Shown: one piece after another, positions 51,697 to 62,605 of the stretch
Layout of the letters: every line of letters begins with the position of its first letter
Numbering within the stretch: position 1 is the stretch's first letter
NCBI GenBank assembly: GCA_019694555.1
Contig: JAIBBS010000003.1
Span: 1-64,000, forward strand
Direction of reading: 5' to 3'
Origin: Nannocystaceae bacterium
GTDB lineage: Bacteria > Myxococcota_A > Polyangia > Nannocystales > Nannocystaceae
Length of the DNA: 64,000 nucleotides
The notes under the pieces: generated by a model
Database searches by the model: none
The model's input: only the letters and a program-made list of their open reading frames with translations
What the model was told of the DNA's origin: nothing
Translations under genes and position numbers: made by a program

Positions 51697-53037
51697 ATGC
51701 GGACGCGCCGTGGATCCGCGGCCCGCCTCCGCGCGGCGCTGGCTATGCTGACGGTGGTGGTGGCGGGGGCACTGCTGTGGTTCGCGTTCGCGGGTCCGGC
51801 GCTGCAGGTTCCATGGACCTGCGGCGTGACCAAGCCCTGCACGCAGGCGCACAACGGCTTCAGCCACAACGGCACCAGCGAGTTCGCCTGGGACTTCGAC
51901 GTCAACGAGGGCGAGGAGGTCTGGGCCGCCAGCGCCGGCACGGTCTCGTACATCCGCATGGACAGCACCACCGGCGGCTGCGACGAGTCGTACGGCAACG
52001 ACGCGAACTACGTCGTGGTCGATCACGACGACGGCACCGCGATCGTGTACATGCACCTGCAGCCCAACTCGTCGCCGCTGCAAGTCGGCGACGCGGTCGT
52101 GCCGGGCATGTTGATCGCGCGCGTGGGCCTGACCGGCTACGTCTGTGGCGATCATCTGCACCTGCAGGTGATGGAGCAGTGCGGCAGCCCCTACTGCCAG
52201 TCGTTGCCGGCGAGCTTCGTCGACTACGGCGACCCCGCGCAGGGCGACAGCATCGAGAGCACCAACTGCCCCAGCTGTGGGCTCGTGCTCGACGGCGGCG
52301 AGACGCTGATCAGCGAGCTCGAGCCGGGCTGCTTCGTGCGCGAGACCACCGCGTGGTGGAGCGCGTTCTCGGGCGACGACGATCATCACTTCTACACCAT
52401 GGCCACCGACGCGGACGCGGACGCGAGCATCGGCCGCTGGCGCTTCGGCGTGGCGACGCCGGGCGACTACCGCGTCGAGGTGTTCGTGCCCGACGCGGAC
52501 GCCGACGCGAGCGGTGCGGTCTATCGCGTGTTCCACGACGGCGCGGTCGACAGCGTCCCGGTCGATCAGGCCAGCGCGAAGGGGTGGCAGACCCTGGGCG
52601 TGTTCGGCTTCACCGGTGCGGACGACGAGCACGTCGAGCTCGGCGATGCGACCGGGGAGGCCGCGGCGCTGCAGCGGCGGCTGGCCTACGACGCGGTGCG
52701 CTTCACCTTCGTGCCCAGCGCGAGCGACGACGGCGGCAGCTCCGGCGCGGGCGAGGGCACCGGCACGGCCACGGGCAGCGGCGGCGCGGACACGGGCGGC
52801 GGCGGTGGTTCGGCCGACGCCGGCAGCGAGGGCGGGCTCGCATCGGACTCGGGCACCAGCGCCGCGGCGGGCGACGACGACGCGCTGCCGGACACCTTCG
52901 GCGGCGCGAGCGATGGGCCTGCTGGCTGCGGCTGCTCCACGCCCGCGACGACCGGCGCACCGTGGCTGTTGCCGTCGCTGCTGGGCTGGGCGCGGCGCCG
53001 TCGCGGGCGCGTGCGCGCGGTGACGCGCCGCTGCTAG
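51697..53037 (+). CDS. M23 (LytM) peptidase with golvesin-like domain and MYXO-CTERM tail
   Basis: 446 residues. Signal MRTRRGSAARLRAALAMLTV. The M23 domain spans about 45-175; zinc ligands His57, Asp66 and the HLH pair His153/His155 (GDHLHLQV) are all present, with CGVTKPC at the start. A golvesin/Xly-like domain (about 210-350) has WWSAFSGDDDHHFYTM, two DADADAS stretches and YRVEVFVPDADAD. A Gly/Ser/Asp linker and a MYXO-CTERM tail (GCGCSTPATTG, hydrophobic helix, ARRRRGR) follow. Likely a surface-sorted cell-wall endopeptidase, active on glycine or peptide cross-links. Confidence 0.85.
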   Translation: MRTRRGSAARLRAALAMLTVVVAGALLWFAFAGPALQVPWTCGVTKPCTQAHNGFSHNGTSEFAWDFDVNEGEEVWAASAGTVSYIRMDSTTGGCDESYGNDANYVVVDHDDGTAIVYMHLQPNSSPLQVGDAVVPGMLIARVGLTGYVCGDHLHLQVMEQCGSPYCQSLPASFVDYGDPAQGDSIESTNCPSCGLVLDGGETLISELEPGCFVRETTAWWSAFSGDDDHHFYTMATDADADASIGRWRFGVATPGDYRVEVFVPDADADASGAVYRVFHDGAVDSVPVDQASAKGWQTLGVFGFTGADDEHVELGDATGEAAALQRRLAYDAVRFTFVPSASDDGGSSGAGEGTGTATGSGGADTGGGGGSADAGSEGGLASDSGTSAAAGDDDALPDTFGGASDGPAGCGCSTPATTGAPWLLPSLLGWARRRRGRVRAVTRRC

Positions 53038-53040
53038 ACT
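53035..53040 (+). promoter_or_regulatory. Extended -10 upstream of the ABC ATPase gene
   Basis: TGC-TAGACT at the very end of the M23 gene. The transcript would start near 53047 and carry a 65-base leader with GAGGA before the ATG at 53114. Confidence 0.45.
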
Positions 53041-53113
53041 GCGTCGAGGACGGCGGTGGGCCGAATTGCGGCTCGCGGAAACTTTCCCGCGCGCCGTGCG
53101 TCACGAGGAAACG

Positions 53114-54094
53114 ATGCAGCAGGTGCAATGCCGCCAGATCCGCCACTCGTACGACGGCGTGCGCGATGCAGTGAGCGCGCTGGACCTGACGATCAAGCGC
53201 GGTGAGGTGCTGGCGCTCATCGGGCCCAACGGCGCGGGCAAGAGCACCACGCTGCGCATCCTCGCGACGCTGCAGCGCCCCGACGCGGGCGCGGTCGAGT
53301 GGGACGGCCGCGACGCGTGGAGCGACCGGCTCGAGATCCGCCGCCGCATCGGCTTCCTGGGCGACGGCACCGCGCTGTACCCGACCATGACCGCGGCCGG
53401 CTACCTGCGCTTCTTCGCCGAGTGCTACGGCTGCAGCGACGCGGACGCGGACAAGCGCGTGGTCGAGCTGCTCTCGATGTTCGATCTCGCGAGCAAGGCC
53501 AACGCGCGCATCGGCGAGATGAGCAAAGGCATGCGTCAGCGCCTCGCGATCGCGCGGGCGATGATCCACGACCCCGAGCTGCTGCTGCTCGACGAGCCCG
53601 CCGACGGCCTCGATCCGCTGGCGCGTCGGCAGCTGCGCGACATCCTGCGCAGCGTCGCCGATCGCGGTGTCGGCATCGTCGTCAGCTCGCACATCCTGCG
53701 CGAGCTCGACGGTTTCGTCGACAGCGTGGCGCTGATCCAGAAGGGCCGGCTCGAGGTCCACGGCGGCGTCGACGAGGTCATCGCGCGCTACGAGGTCGGT
53801 CGCCGCCTGCACGAGGTCCACGTCACGCGCGGGCTGCAGAAGGCGATCGAGATCCTGCGCAAGCACGAGGGCCTGGTCGAGCGCGTCGAGCCGCTGCACA
53901 AGGGCGAACCCCAGCCCGACCCGCAGACCGCCGACCGCGGCCTGCTCAAGGTCCGCATCCACGGCAGCGAGGAGCGGGCCGCACACCTGCTGCGCGAGCT
54001 CGTGCTCGCCGACGTCGAGGTCATCTCGCTGGCGAAGGTGCGCAGCGATCTCGAGGACGTCTACCAGAGCATGGGTCGCGACGAGGTCAGCTGA
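53114..54094 (+). CDS. ABC transporter ATP-binding protein
   Basis: 326 residues, GAGGAAACG before the ATG. Walker A GPNGAGKST (37-45), signature MSKGMRQRLAIARA, Walker B ELLLLDEPADGLDP and an H-loop (VSSHILREL) are intact. The signature form and the extra 90-residue C-terminal domain fit the ABC-2 export class (NatA-like). No membrane permease gene is next to it, so the partner must be elsewhere. The gene may be expressed independently of the M23 gene. Confidence 0.85.
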   Translation: MQQVQCRQIRHSYDGVRDAVSALDLTIKRGEVLALIGPNGAGKSTTLRILATLQRPDAGAVEWDGRDAWSDRLEIRRRIGFLGDGTALYPTMTAAGYLRFFAECYGCSDADADKRVVELLSMFDLASKANARIGEMSKGMRQRLAIARAMIHDPELLLLDEPADGLDPLARRQLRDILRSVADRGVGIVVSSHILRELDGFVDSVALIQKGRLEVHGGVDEVIARYEVGRRLHEVHVTRGLQKAIEILRKHEGLVERVEPLHKGEPQPDPQTADRGLLKVRIHGSEERAAHLLRELVLADVEVISLAKVRSDLEDVYQSMGRDEVS

Positions 54095-54130
54095 TCGCGA
54101 CCCCGCGGTCCATGGCGAAGGGCGGCTCGC

Positions 54131-54901
54131 TCAGCCGCCGGGGCACGTGACCTGCAGCAGCCCGCCGGGCAGCGCCTCGCAGCCGAAGTCGGCACAGGGC
54201 TCGCCGGCCAGGCACGCGCAGTCGGCCACGTCGCCGCAGCTGCCGGGCAACGGCACGCACGCGTAGCCGTCGGGCGAGGGCAACACGTCCGAGACCGACC
54301 AGTTGCAGTAGCTCGTGGCCGGGTCGCAGAACTTGTAGCCGCACGGCTGCAGGCCCTGCGGTGCCTCGCAGCCGCCCGCCGCGTCGACGTCGACGCCCAG
54401 CAGCGCGGCCGCGCACTCGCCGGTGTACACCACGCCGTCGCAGCCGCAGACCGGATCCTCGTCGACGCCGGGACAGCCATCGGGCACCGGCGTGCAGGTC
54501 GGCTCGTCGAACTCCGCGGCGCCGCAGCTGTTCGCGATCCAGTCGCAGTACTCCGAGGCACTGCACGTCAATGCGCCGCAGTTGCCGGCGTTGCCCGTGG
54601 AGTCGGTGGCGGTGTCGCTGGTGCTGTCGGTGCCCACCGTGGTGCTGGCGGTCGACGAGCTCGAGCTCGCCTCGGTGGTCGAGGCGGTGGTCGACGCCGA
54701 GGTCGAGGCGGTGGTCGACGCCGAGGTCGAGGCGGTGGTGGTCGCGGTCGTGCTGCCGGAGCCGCCGGTGCTGCCGTCGGCGGAGCCGGCCTCGCCGGTG
54801 CCGCTGCCGTCGTCGCCACCGCAGCCGGCGGCCGCCAACGCGAGCAGCATGGCCAGCGTCTTGTGCATCCCAGATCCACGAAGTCCAGTCGAGAAGCGCA
54901 T
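54131..54901 (-). CDS. Lipoprotein with Kazal-like and Cys-rich domains
   Basis: 256 residues from the ATG at 54901, which follows TGC-TACAGT by seven bases; the ATG at 54868 would shorten the signal. Signal MRFSTGLRGSGMHKTLAMLL then ALAAAGC (Cys27). A Thr/Ser/Ala linker (about 44-105) contains an imperfect TASTSAST repeat. A Kazal-type module follows (CTPVPDGCPGVDEDPVCGCD, VYTGECAAALLGV), with further Cys pairs on both sides. Kazal domains usually block serine proteases. A role in protecting the surface is possible. Confidence 0.75.
   Translation of the reverse strand: MRFSTGLRGSGMHKTLAMLLALAAAGCGGDDGSGTGEAGSADGSTGGSGSTTATTTASTSASTTASTSASTTASTTEASSSSSTASTTVGTDSTSDTATDSTGNAGNCGALTCSASEYCDWIANSCGAAEFDEPTCTPVPDGCPGVDEDPVCGCDGVVYTGECAAALLGVDVDAAGGCEAPQGLQPCGYKFCDPATSYCNWSVSDVLPSPDGYACVPLPGSCGDVADCACLAGEPCADFGCEALPGGLLQVTCPGG
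54681..54738. repeat. 24-base tandem repeat in the Thr/Ser linker
   Basis: Two perfect 24-base units (54681-54704 and 54705-54728) and a partial third, coding on the minus strand for repeated TASTSAST in the Kazal lipoprotein's linker. Likely length-variable. Confidence 0.75.
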
Positions 54902-54908
54902 GACGACG

Positions 54909-54914
54909 ACTGTA
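54909..54914 (-). promoter_or_regulatory. Extended -10 of the Kazal lipoprotein
   Basis: TGC-TACAGT on the minus strand, seven bases before the ATG at 54901. Confidence 0.45.
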
Positions 54915-54950
54915 GCAGGCGGCCGGTTTCGCGATCGCAGCCGTCTCGCG

Positions 54951-54956
54951 CATAAT
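54951..54956 (+). promoter_or_regulatory. Candidate -10 of the second STPK gene
   Basis: CATAAT, five of six matches, ends eight bases before the GTG at 54965. Predicts a leaderless transcript. Confidence 0.5.
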
Positions 54957-54964
54957 GATCGCCC

Positions 54965-57557
54965 GTGGACCGGCGTCCCCGCGAGACCGAATCGGACGGC
55001 TCGGCGCAGCGCTCGCCGCGGCTCGCCGATCGCGAGAGCTCGCCGACCCTGCCCAGCCGCGCGCAGGTCGGCGAGTCCGGGCCGGGACCCCGTGCGGGCG
55101 AGCGCCTCGGTCGCTACTTCATCCTCGAGACGCTGGGCGAGGGCGGCATGGGCGTCGTGCATGCCGCGTTCGATCCGGCGCTCGAGCGTCGCGTCGCGAT
55201 CAAGCTGCTGCAGCGCCGCGGCGACGAGACCGACGAGCAACGCGCGCGGCTGCTCGCCGAGGCCAAGGCGATGGCGCGGCTGTCCCACCCCAACGTCGTG
55301 ACCGTGCACGAGGCGGCGATCGATCGCGGCCGCGTGTACATCGCCATGGAGTACGTGCCCGGCCGGACGCTGCGGGTGTGGCTGGTCGAGCGCGAGCGTT
55401 CCTGGCGCGAGATCGTCGAGGTGTTCCGCCAGGCCGCGCTGGGGCTGGCGGCGGCGCACAACGCCGGCATGATCCATCGCGACGTCAAGCCCGACAACAT
55501 CCTCATCGGCACCGACGAGCGCGTCCGCATCACCGACTTCGGCGTCGCGCAGCAGCTCGAGCTCACCACGCCGCAGCGCAGCGACTCGGGCGAGCACTCG
55601 GCCGCGCGCTCGTGGTCGGGCGAGTCGCCGATCTCGGGCGACGCCTCCGCCGGCGGCGCAGCGGTCTCGCGCGAGCTCGCGATGGCGACCGGCACGCCGG
55701 TGTACATGTCACCGGAACAGCTGCGCGGCGCACCGCTCGACGCGCGCTCGGATCAGTTCAGCTTCGGCGTGACGCTGTTCGAGGCGCTGTTCCGTCGGCG
55801 ACCGTTCCCCGGGCGCCGGCCCTCGGAGCTGCGGCGCGCGCACGCGACCGTCACCGTCGCGATCGCGCCGAGCGAGCCCACGGTGCCGCCGTGGTTGCGC
55901 CGCCTGGTGCTGCGCACGCTCGCGATCGAGCCCGAGCAGCGCTGGGCCTCGATGCAGGTGATCGCGAAGCAGCTCGAGCAGGGCGCCTCGCCGATCCCAC
56001 GGCGCTTGCGCGGGTTGCTGCTCGCGGCGGTGCCGGCAGCGGCGCTGGTGGGCGCGATCGTCGGCGGACGCGTGGCGGAGCCGGCGGCGTGCGCGTCCGC
56101 GGAGCCGATCAGCGAGCGCTGGAACGACGGCACGCGCGAGCAGATCGCCGCGACGCTGCAGTCCGCGGCGCCGGCGTTCGCCCAGGACACCGCGCGCACG
56201 GTGGTGCGCATGCTCGACGACTACGCCCAGTCCTGGACCGAGGGCCATGCGAGCGCCTGCACCGCACACCGCGACGGCATCGAGTCGGACACGCTGTTCG
56301 ATCGGCGGCAGTCGTGTCTGCGCGCGCGTCGGCGTGCGGTCGAGGGCCTGATCGACATCCTCACCCACGCCGACGCCGACGTGGTCTCGCACGCGATCGA
56401 GGCGGTCGACAGTCTGCCCGCGGTGCGCGAGTGCGACGCCGCGCGGCTGCTCGACGACGGCGCGTGGACGCTGCCCAGCGAGCCCAAGGCCCGTGCGCAA
56501 CACGAGGACACGCTCGATCTGCTGACGCAGGTCGAGACCATGTTCCGCGCGGGCCAGTTCCGCGCCGGGCTCGCGCAGGCCGAGGAGGCGGTCGTGCGCG
56601 CGCGGGCGCTCGACGGCGAGGCCCTGCTGCCGCGGGCGCTGCTGGCCCGCGAGCGCTACCAGTCGCGGCTCGACCAGACCGACGCCGCGCGGGCCTCGGC
56701 CGAGGAGGCGTGGCACGTGGCGTTGCGCTCGGGCAACGCTGCGGACGCGGTGCGTGCGGCGACGCAGCAGGTGGTGTTGCTGGCCTACGACCGCAAGCAG
56801 GAGGCGCCGGCGCTCTCGCGCGTGGGCGATGCCGAGAGCCTGCTCGCGCGTCTGCGCCGTCACAGCCCCGAGCTCGCCGACGAGCTGTTGCCGCCGCTGC
56901 TGCGCGCGCAGGGCCTGATGGAGCTGCGCAGCGGCCGACGGGCCGACGCGATCGTGCACCTGCGCACCGGACTCGAGCGCTACCGCGTGCTGCCGGGGCG
57001 CCACGACCTGCAGCTCGCCGATCAACTCAACGCGCTCGCGAACGCCGAATTCGCCGATGGCCAGCACGAGGCCGCGCTGGCCCACTACGAGGAGGCCTTG
57101 GCGCTGCAGGTCGCGGTGTTGGGCCCCGAGCATCCCGCGGTCGTGGGCGTGCACAACAACATCGGCCTGCTGTTGCGCAACATGGGGCGCCCCGGCGATG
57201 GGCTGGTCCACCTCGTGCGCGCGCACGGCATCGCGGTCGCGGCCTTCGGCGAGCAGCACTCGAGTGCGACCATGGCCGCGCGCAACATCGCCGCGGTGCA
57301 CCACCAGATGCAGCACCCCGAGCTGGCCGTGCCGATGTGGGAACGCGGCTGGGGCCTGCCGCCGCGGCTCGAGCCGGGCGATTCCGGTGCGGCCCAGCGC
57401 GCGCTCGAGTATGCGTCCGATCTCGAAGCCGTCGGCCGGCGCGCCGATGCCGGCCGGGTCTACGCGCGCGTGGTCGAGCTCGCGAACCACGACACGACGC
57501 TCGCGACGCTGGCGAGCAAGGCCAGCGAGGGCCTCGAACGCACGCGTGCGACCGCGG

Positions 57558-57586
<29 letters not shown>
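54965..57586 (+). CDS. Ser/Thr protein kinase with TM helix and TPR-like sensor region
   Basis: 873 residues, GTG start. A Pro/Arg/Ser-rich N-terminal tail (1-48) leads to the kinase domain (50-330): GEGGMGVVH, Lys80, HRDVKPDN (171-178), DFG (191-193), GTPVYMSPEQ. The activation loop is extended by about 45 Ser/Gly-rich residues (200-238), more than in the first STPK. One TM helix (about 345-365), then a mainly helical region with Cys residues and TPR-like units (ADGQHEAALAHYEEALALQV, VGVHNNIGLLLRNMGRPGDG). It is in the same myxobacterial STPK-TPR class as the gene at 18881. Its 3' end overlaps the convergent histidine kinase by 29 bases. Confidence 0.88.
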
Positions 57587-59021
<1,435 letters not shown>

Positions 59022-59028
59022 GCGCGGC

Positions 59029-59406
59029 CTACGGCTCGGGTTCGCCGTCGAGCTGCTCGCGCACGAGCGCGACCAGACGGCTGGTGTCGACGGGCTTGGC
59101 CACCATCGCTGTGATGCCGGCCTTGCGCGCCTGGTCGATCTGCAGCTCGCCCGCGAACGCGGTCATCAGCACCACCGGGGTCGTGGCCGAGCGCGAGCGC
59201 ACCGCCTGCACCACCGCGATGCCGTCGCGCGGGGTCATCCTCAGATCGGTGATGACCAGATCGAACCGGCGGTCGGCGAGCTTCGCGATGGCGCTGTCGC
59301 CGTCATGGGCGATGGCGCACTCGAAGCCCTCCACCTCGAGCGCCTCGCCGAGGTTCTCGGCGAGATCTTCGTTGTCGTCGACGATGAGAACACTGCCTGG
59401 GGTCAT
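59029..59406 (-). CDS. Single-domain response regulator
   Basis: 125 residues, all receiver: SVLIVDDNEDLAENL, phospho-Asp in LVITDLRMTP, Thr in VLMTAFAG and Lys in VAKPVD. No output domain, so it is a CheY/Spo0F-type phosphate carrier. The ATG overlaps the stop of the globin-coupled kinase (ATGA) and the next gene begins seven bases on. It probably carries phosphate between the two kinases. Confidence 0.9.
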   Translation of the reverse strand: MTPGSVLIVDDNEDLAENLGEALEVEGFECAIAHDGDSAIAKLADRRFDLVITDLRMTPRDGIAVVQAVRSRSATTPVVLMTAFAGELQIDQARKAGITAMVAKPVDTSRLVALVREQLDGEPEP

Positions 59407-60563
59407 GCGGCTGCGCCCTCGGGCAACTTCGAGGGTAGCAGGATCCGGACCAGTGCGCCGCCTTCCGCACGGTTCTCCGCCACCGCGACGCCGCGGTGGC
59501 GCTCGGCCACCGAGAGCACCAGGGCCAGCCCCAGGCCGGTGCCGGACGGTCGACTGGTCACGAGCGGTTCGAACACCCGCGGCAGCATGTCGGGATCGAA
59601 TCCCGGCCCGTTGTCGAACACCGTGAGGGCGTCGAACGCGTCGTCGTGGCGGTGGACGCGGATGACCACCAGACCACCCTTGCGGGCCAGCGCCTGGACC
59701 GCGTTGGTCACCAGGTTCACGATCGCCTGCTCGAGCAGGCCCACGTCGACCAACAGCGAGTGGTCGCCGTCGATGTCGATCTCGAGCTGGACCTGGTCGG
59801 GCACCGCGACCATCACCAGCGCGTTCTTCACCAGCGCGCGCGCGTCGACCGTGGACAGCTGCGGCGGCTTCGCCCGCGCGAGCTCGAGCAGCGCGGTGAC
59901 GATGCGGTTGCACGCGCGCACCTGGTTGGTGATCTTGTCGAGATGGCGCAGGCCGCGGTCGTCGTCGACCACGCGGCGCAGGATGTAGGCCGACGACTCG
60001 ATCACGCCCAGCGGGTTGCGCAGGTCGTGGCCGATGGTCGCCGCGACCATGCCGATCGTCGCCAGGCGCTCGTTGCGGCGCAGGCGGTCCTCCGAGTCCA
60101 GGCGATAGGTCTGCAGCATGATCGCCAGCTCGAGGTCGAGCAGTCGATCCACCGCGCGCAGCGCGGCATCGCGGCGCTCCGCATCGTGCCCGAGCGCGCG
60201 ATCGATCACCGCGTGGTAGTCCTGCCGCATCACGCCGATCGCGGTGACCATGTACTGCTGCGGCAACCCGATCTCGACGTGGCGACGACCGATGCGCGCG
60301 CGCAGCTCGAAGAACGCGTCGTCGTGCGGCCCGCGGAGCCCCGAGTCCATCCACGCGACGAGCGTTCGCTTGAGTCGCTGCACCTGCGCGTCGCCACCGG
60401 TGATCGCCTGGTGCGCGCCTTCGTGGCGCATGATGCAGGCGTAGAAGTGATCGGCCATGCGCTCGAAGTCGGGTGCGAGCACGGGGTGCAACGTGGCCAG
60501 CCGGTCCGAGTCCGAGCGGTCGAAGCCGATGTATGCGCTGACGTCCTCGAGGAAGGTGGTCAC
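59403..60563 (-). CDS. Globin-coupled sensor histidine kinase
   Basis: 386 residues from the GTG at 60563. The first 130 residues are a protoglobin/globin-coupled sensor domain: FLEDVSAYIGFDRSDSDRLA, then ARIGRRHVEIGLPQQYMV, with proximal haem His95 and the GlPxxY turn typical of the family. The kinase part has IGHDLRNPLGVIES (His179), NLVTNAVQAL (N-box), DNGPGFDP and GTGLGLAL. Predicted to bind haem and respond to oxygen, and possibly to NO or CO. First gene of the phosphorelay operon, divergent from the UspA gene. Confidence 0.88.
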   Translation of the reverse strand: MTTFLEDVSAYIGFDRSDSDRLATLHPVLAPDFERMADHFYACIMRHEGAHQAITGGDAQVQRLKRTLVAWMDSGLRGPHDDAFFELRARIGRRHVEIGLPQQYMVTAIGVMRQDYHAVIDRALGHDAERRDAALRAVDRLLDLELAIMLQTYRLDSEDRLRRNERLATIGMVAATIGHDLRNPLGVIESSAYILRRVVDDDRGLRHLDKITNQVRACNRIVTALLELARAKPPQLSTVDARALVKNALVMVAVPDQVQLEIDIDGDHSLLVDVGLLEQAIVNLVTNAVQALARKGGLVVIRVHRHDDAFDALTVFDNGPGFDPDMLPRVFEPLVTSRPSGTGLGLALVLSVAERHRGVAVAENRAEGGALVRILLPSKLPEGAAA

Positions 60564-60602
60564 GACCGAGGCAGGATCGACAAGGGCCGGCCCCGGTCGG
60601 CA

Positions 60603-60617
60603 GCGCAAAAAATGCGC
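60603..60617. repeat. Inverted repeat with A-tract between divergent genes
   Basis: GCGCA - AAAAA - TGCGC, in the 102-base gap between the globin kinase and the UspA gene. Possible operator for one or both. Confidence 0.35.
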
Positions 60618-60651
60618 GCTCGAGGGCGCTTTGCGTCGGCCGCGGTCGCGC

Positions 60652-60657
60652 CATAGT
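60652..60657 (+). promoter_or_regulatory. Candidate -10 of the UspA gene
   Basis: CATAGT ends eight bases before the ATG at 60666. Leaderless transcript predicted. Confidence 0.45.
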
Positions 60658-60665
60658 CCTCGTCC

Positions 60666-61094
60666 ATGTACCGCACGATTCTGGTCGGCCTCGATGGGTC
60701 CCCGCGCGAGGCAGAGGTCTTCCGCACGGCGGTCCGGCTCGCGAAGACCCTGGGCGCGACGCTGCACGTGTGTCGCGGCGTGACGATCCCCGTCGGCTTG
60801 CCCGACGCGGTGTGGAGCATGTCGATGGCGCAGCTCGACGTCGCGCTGGTGAACGAGGCCGAGCGCGCGGTCGATGCTCGGCTCGCCGACGCGAGCGACC
60901 TCGCGATCGGCAAGCACGTGCGCATCGGCCAGCCGTCGGACGTGGTCTGCGACACCGCGAAGGAGATCGGTGCGGACCTCGTCATCATCGGCTCGCACGG
61001 CTACGGCGCGTTCGAGCGATTGCTCGGCACCACGGCGAGCAAGATCGTGCATCGCTGTCCGTGCAGCGTGATGGTCGTCCGCGTCACGCAATGA
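60666..61094 (+). CDS. Universal stress protein (UspA-like)
   Basis: 142 residues, typical length. YRTILVGLDGSPREAEVFRT is strand 1 with the acidic Asp, and GSHGYGAFERLLGTTASKIV carries the ATP-binding G-2x-G-8x-G-T stretch, followed by HRCPCSVMVV. It should bind ATP. Its location beside an oxygen-sensing kinase operon and an NtrC activator suggests a role in low-oxygen or stress survival. The family is broad, so the signal is not specified. Confidence 0.85.
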   Translation: MYRTILVGLDGSPREAEVFRTAVRLAKTLGATLHVCRGVTIPVGLPDAVWSMSMAQLDVALVNEAERAVDARLADASDLAIGKHVRIGQPSDVVCDTAKEIGADLVIIGSHGYGAFERLLGTTASKIVHRCPCSVMVVRVTQ

Positions 61095-61173
61095 TTGCGT
61101 TAGGTCGGGTGCCTCGCAACCATTGCGCCCTGCTGCTCTTGTCCCCACCTCGATTCGAAGAGAGAAGAACACC

Positions 61174-62595
<1,422 letters not shown>

Positions 62596-62605
62596 GGTCG
62601 CTGCG

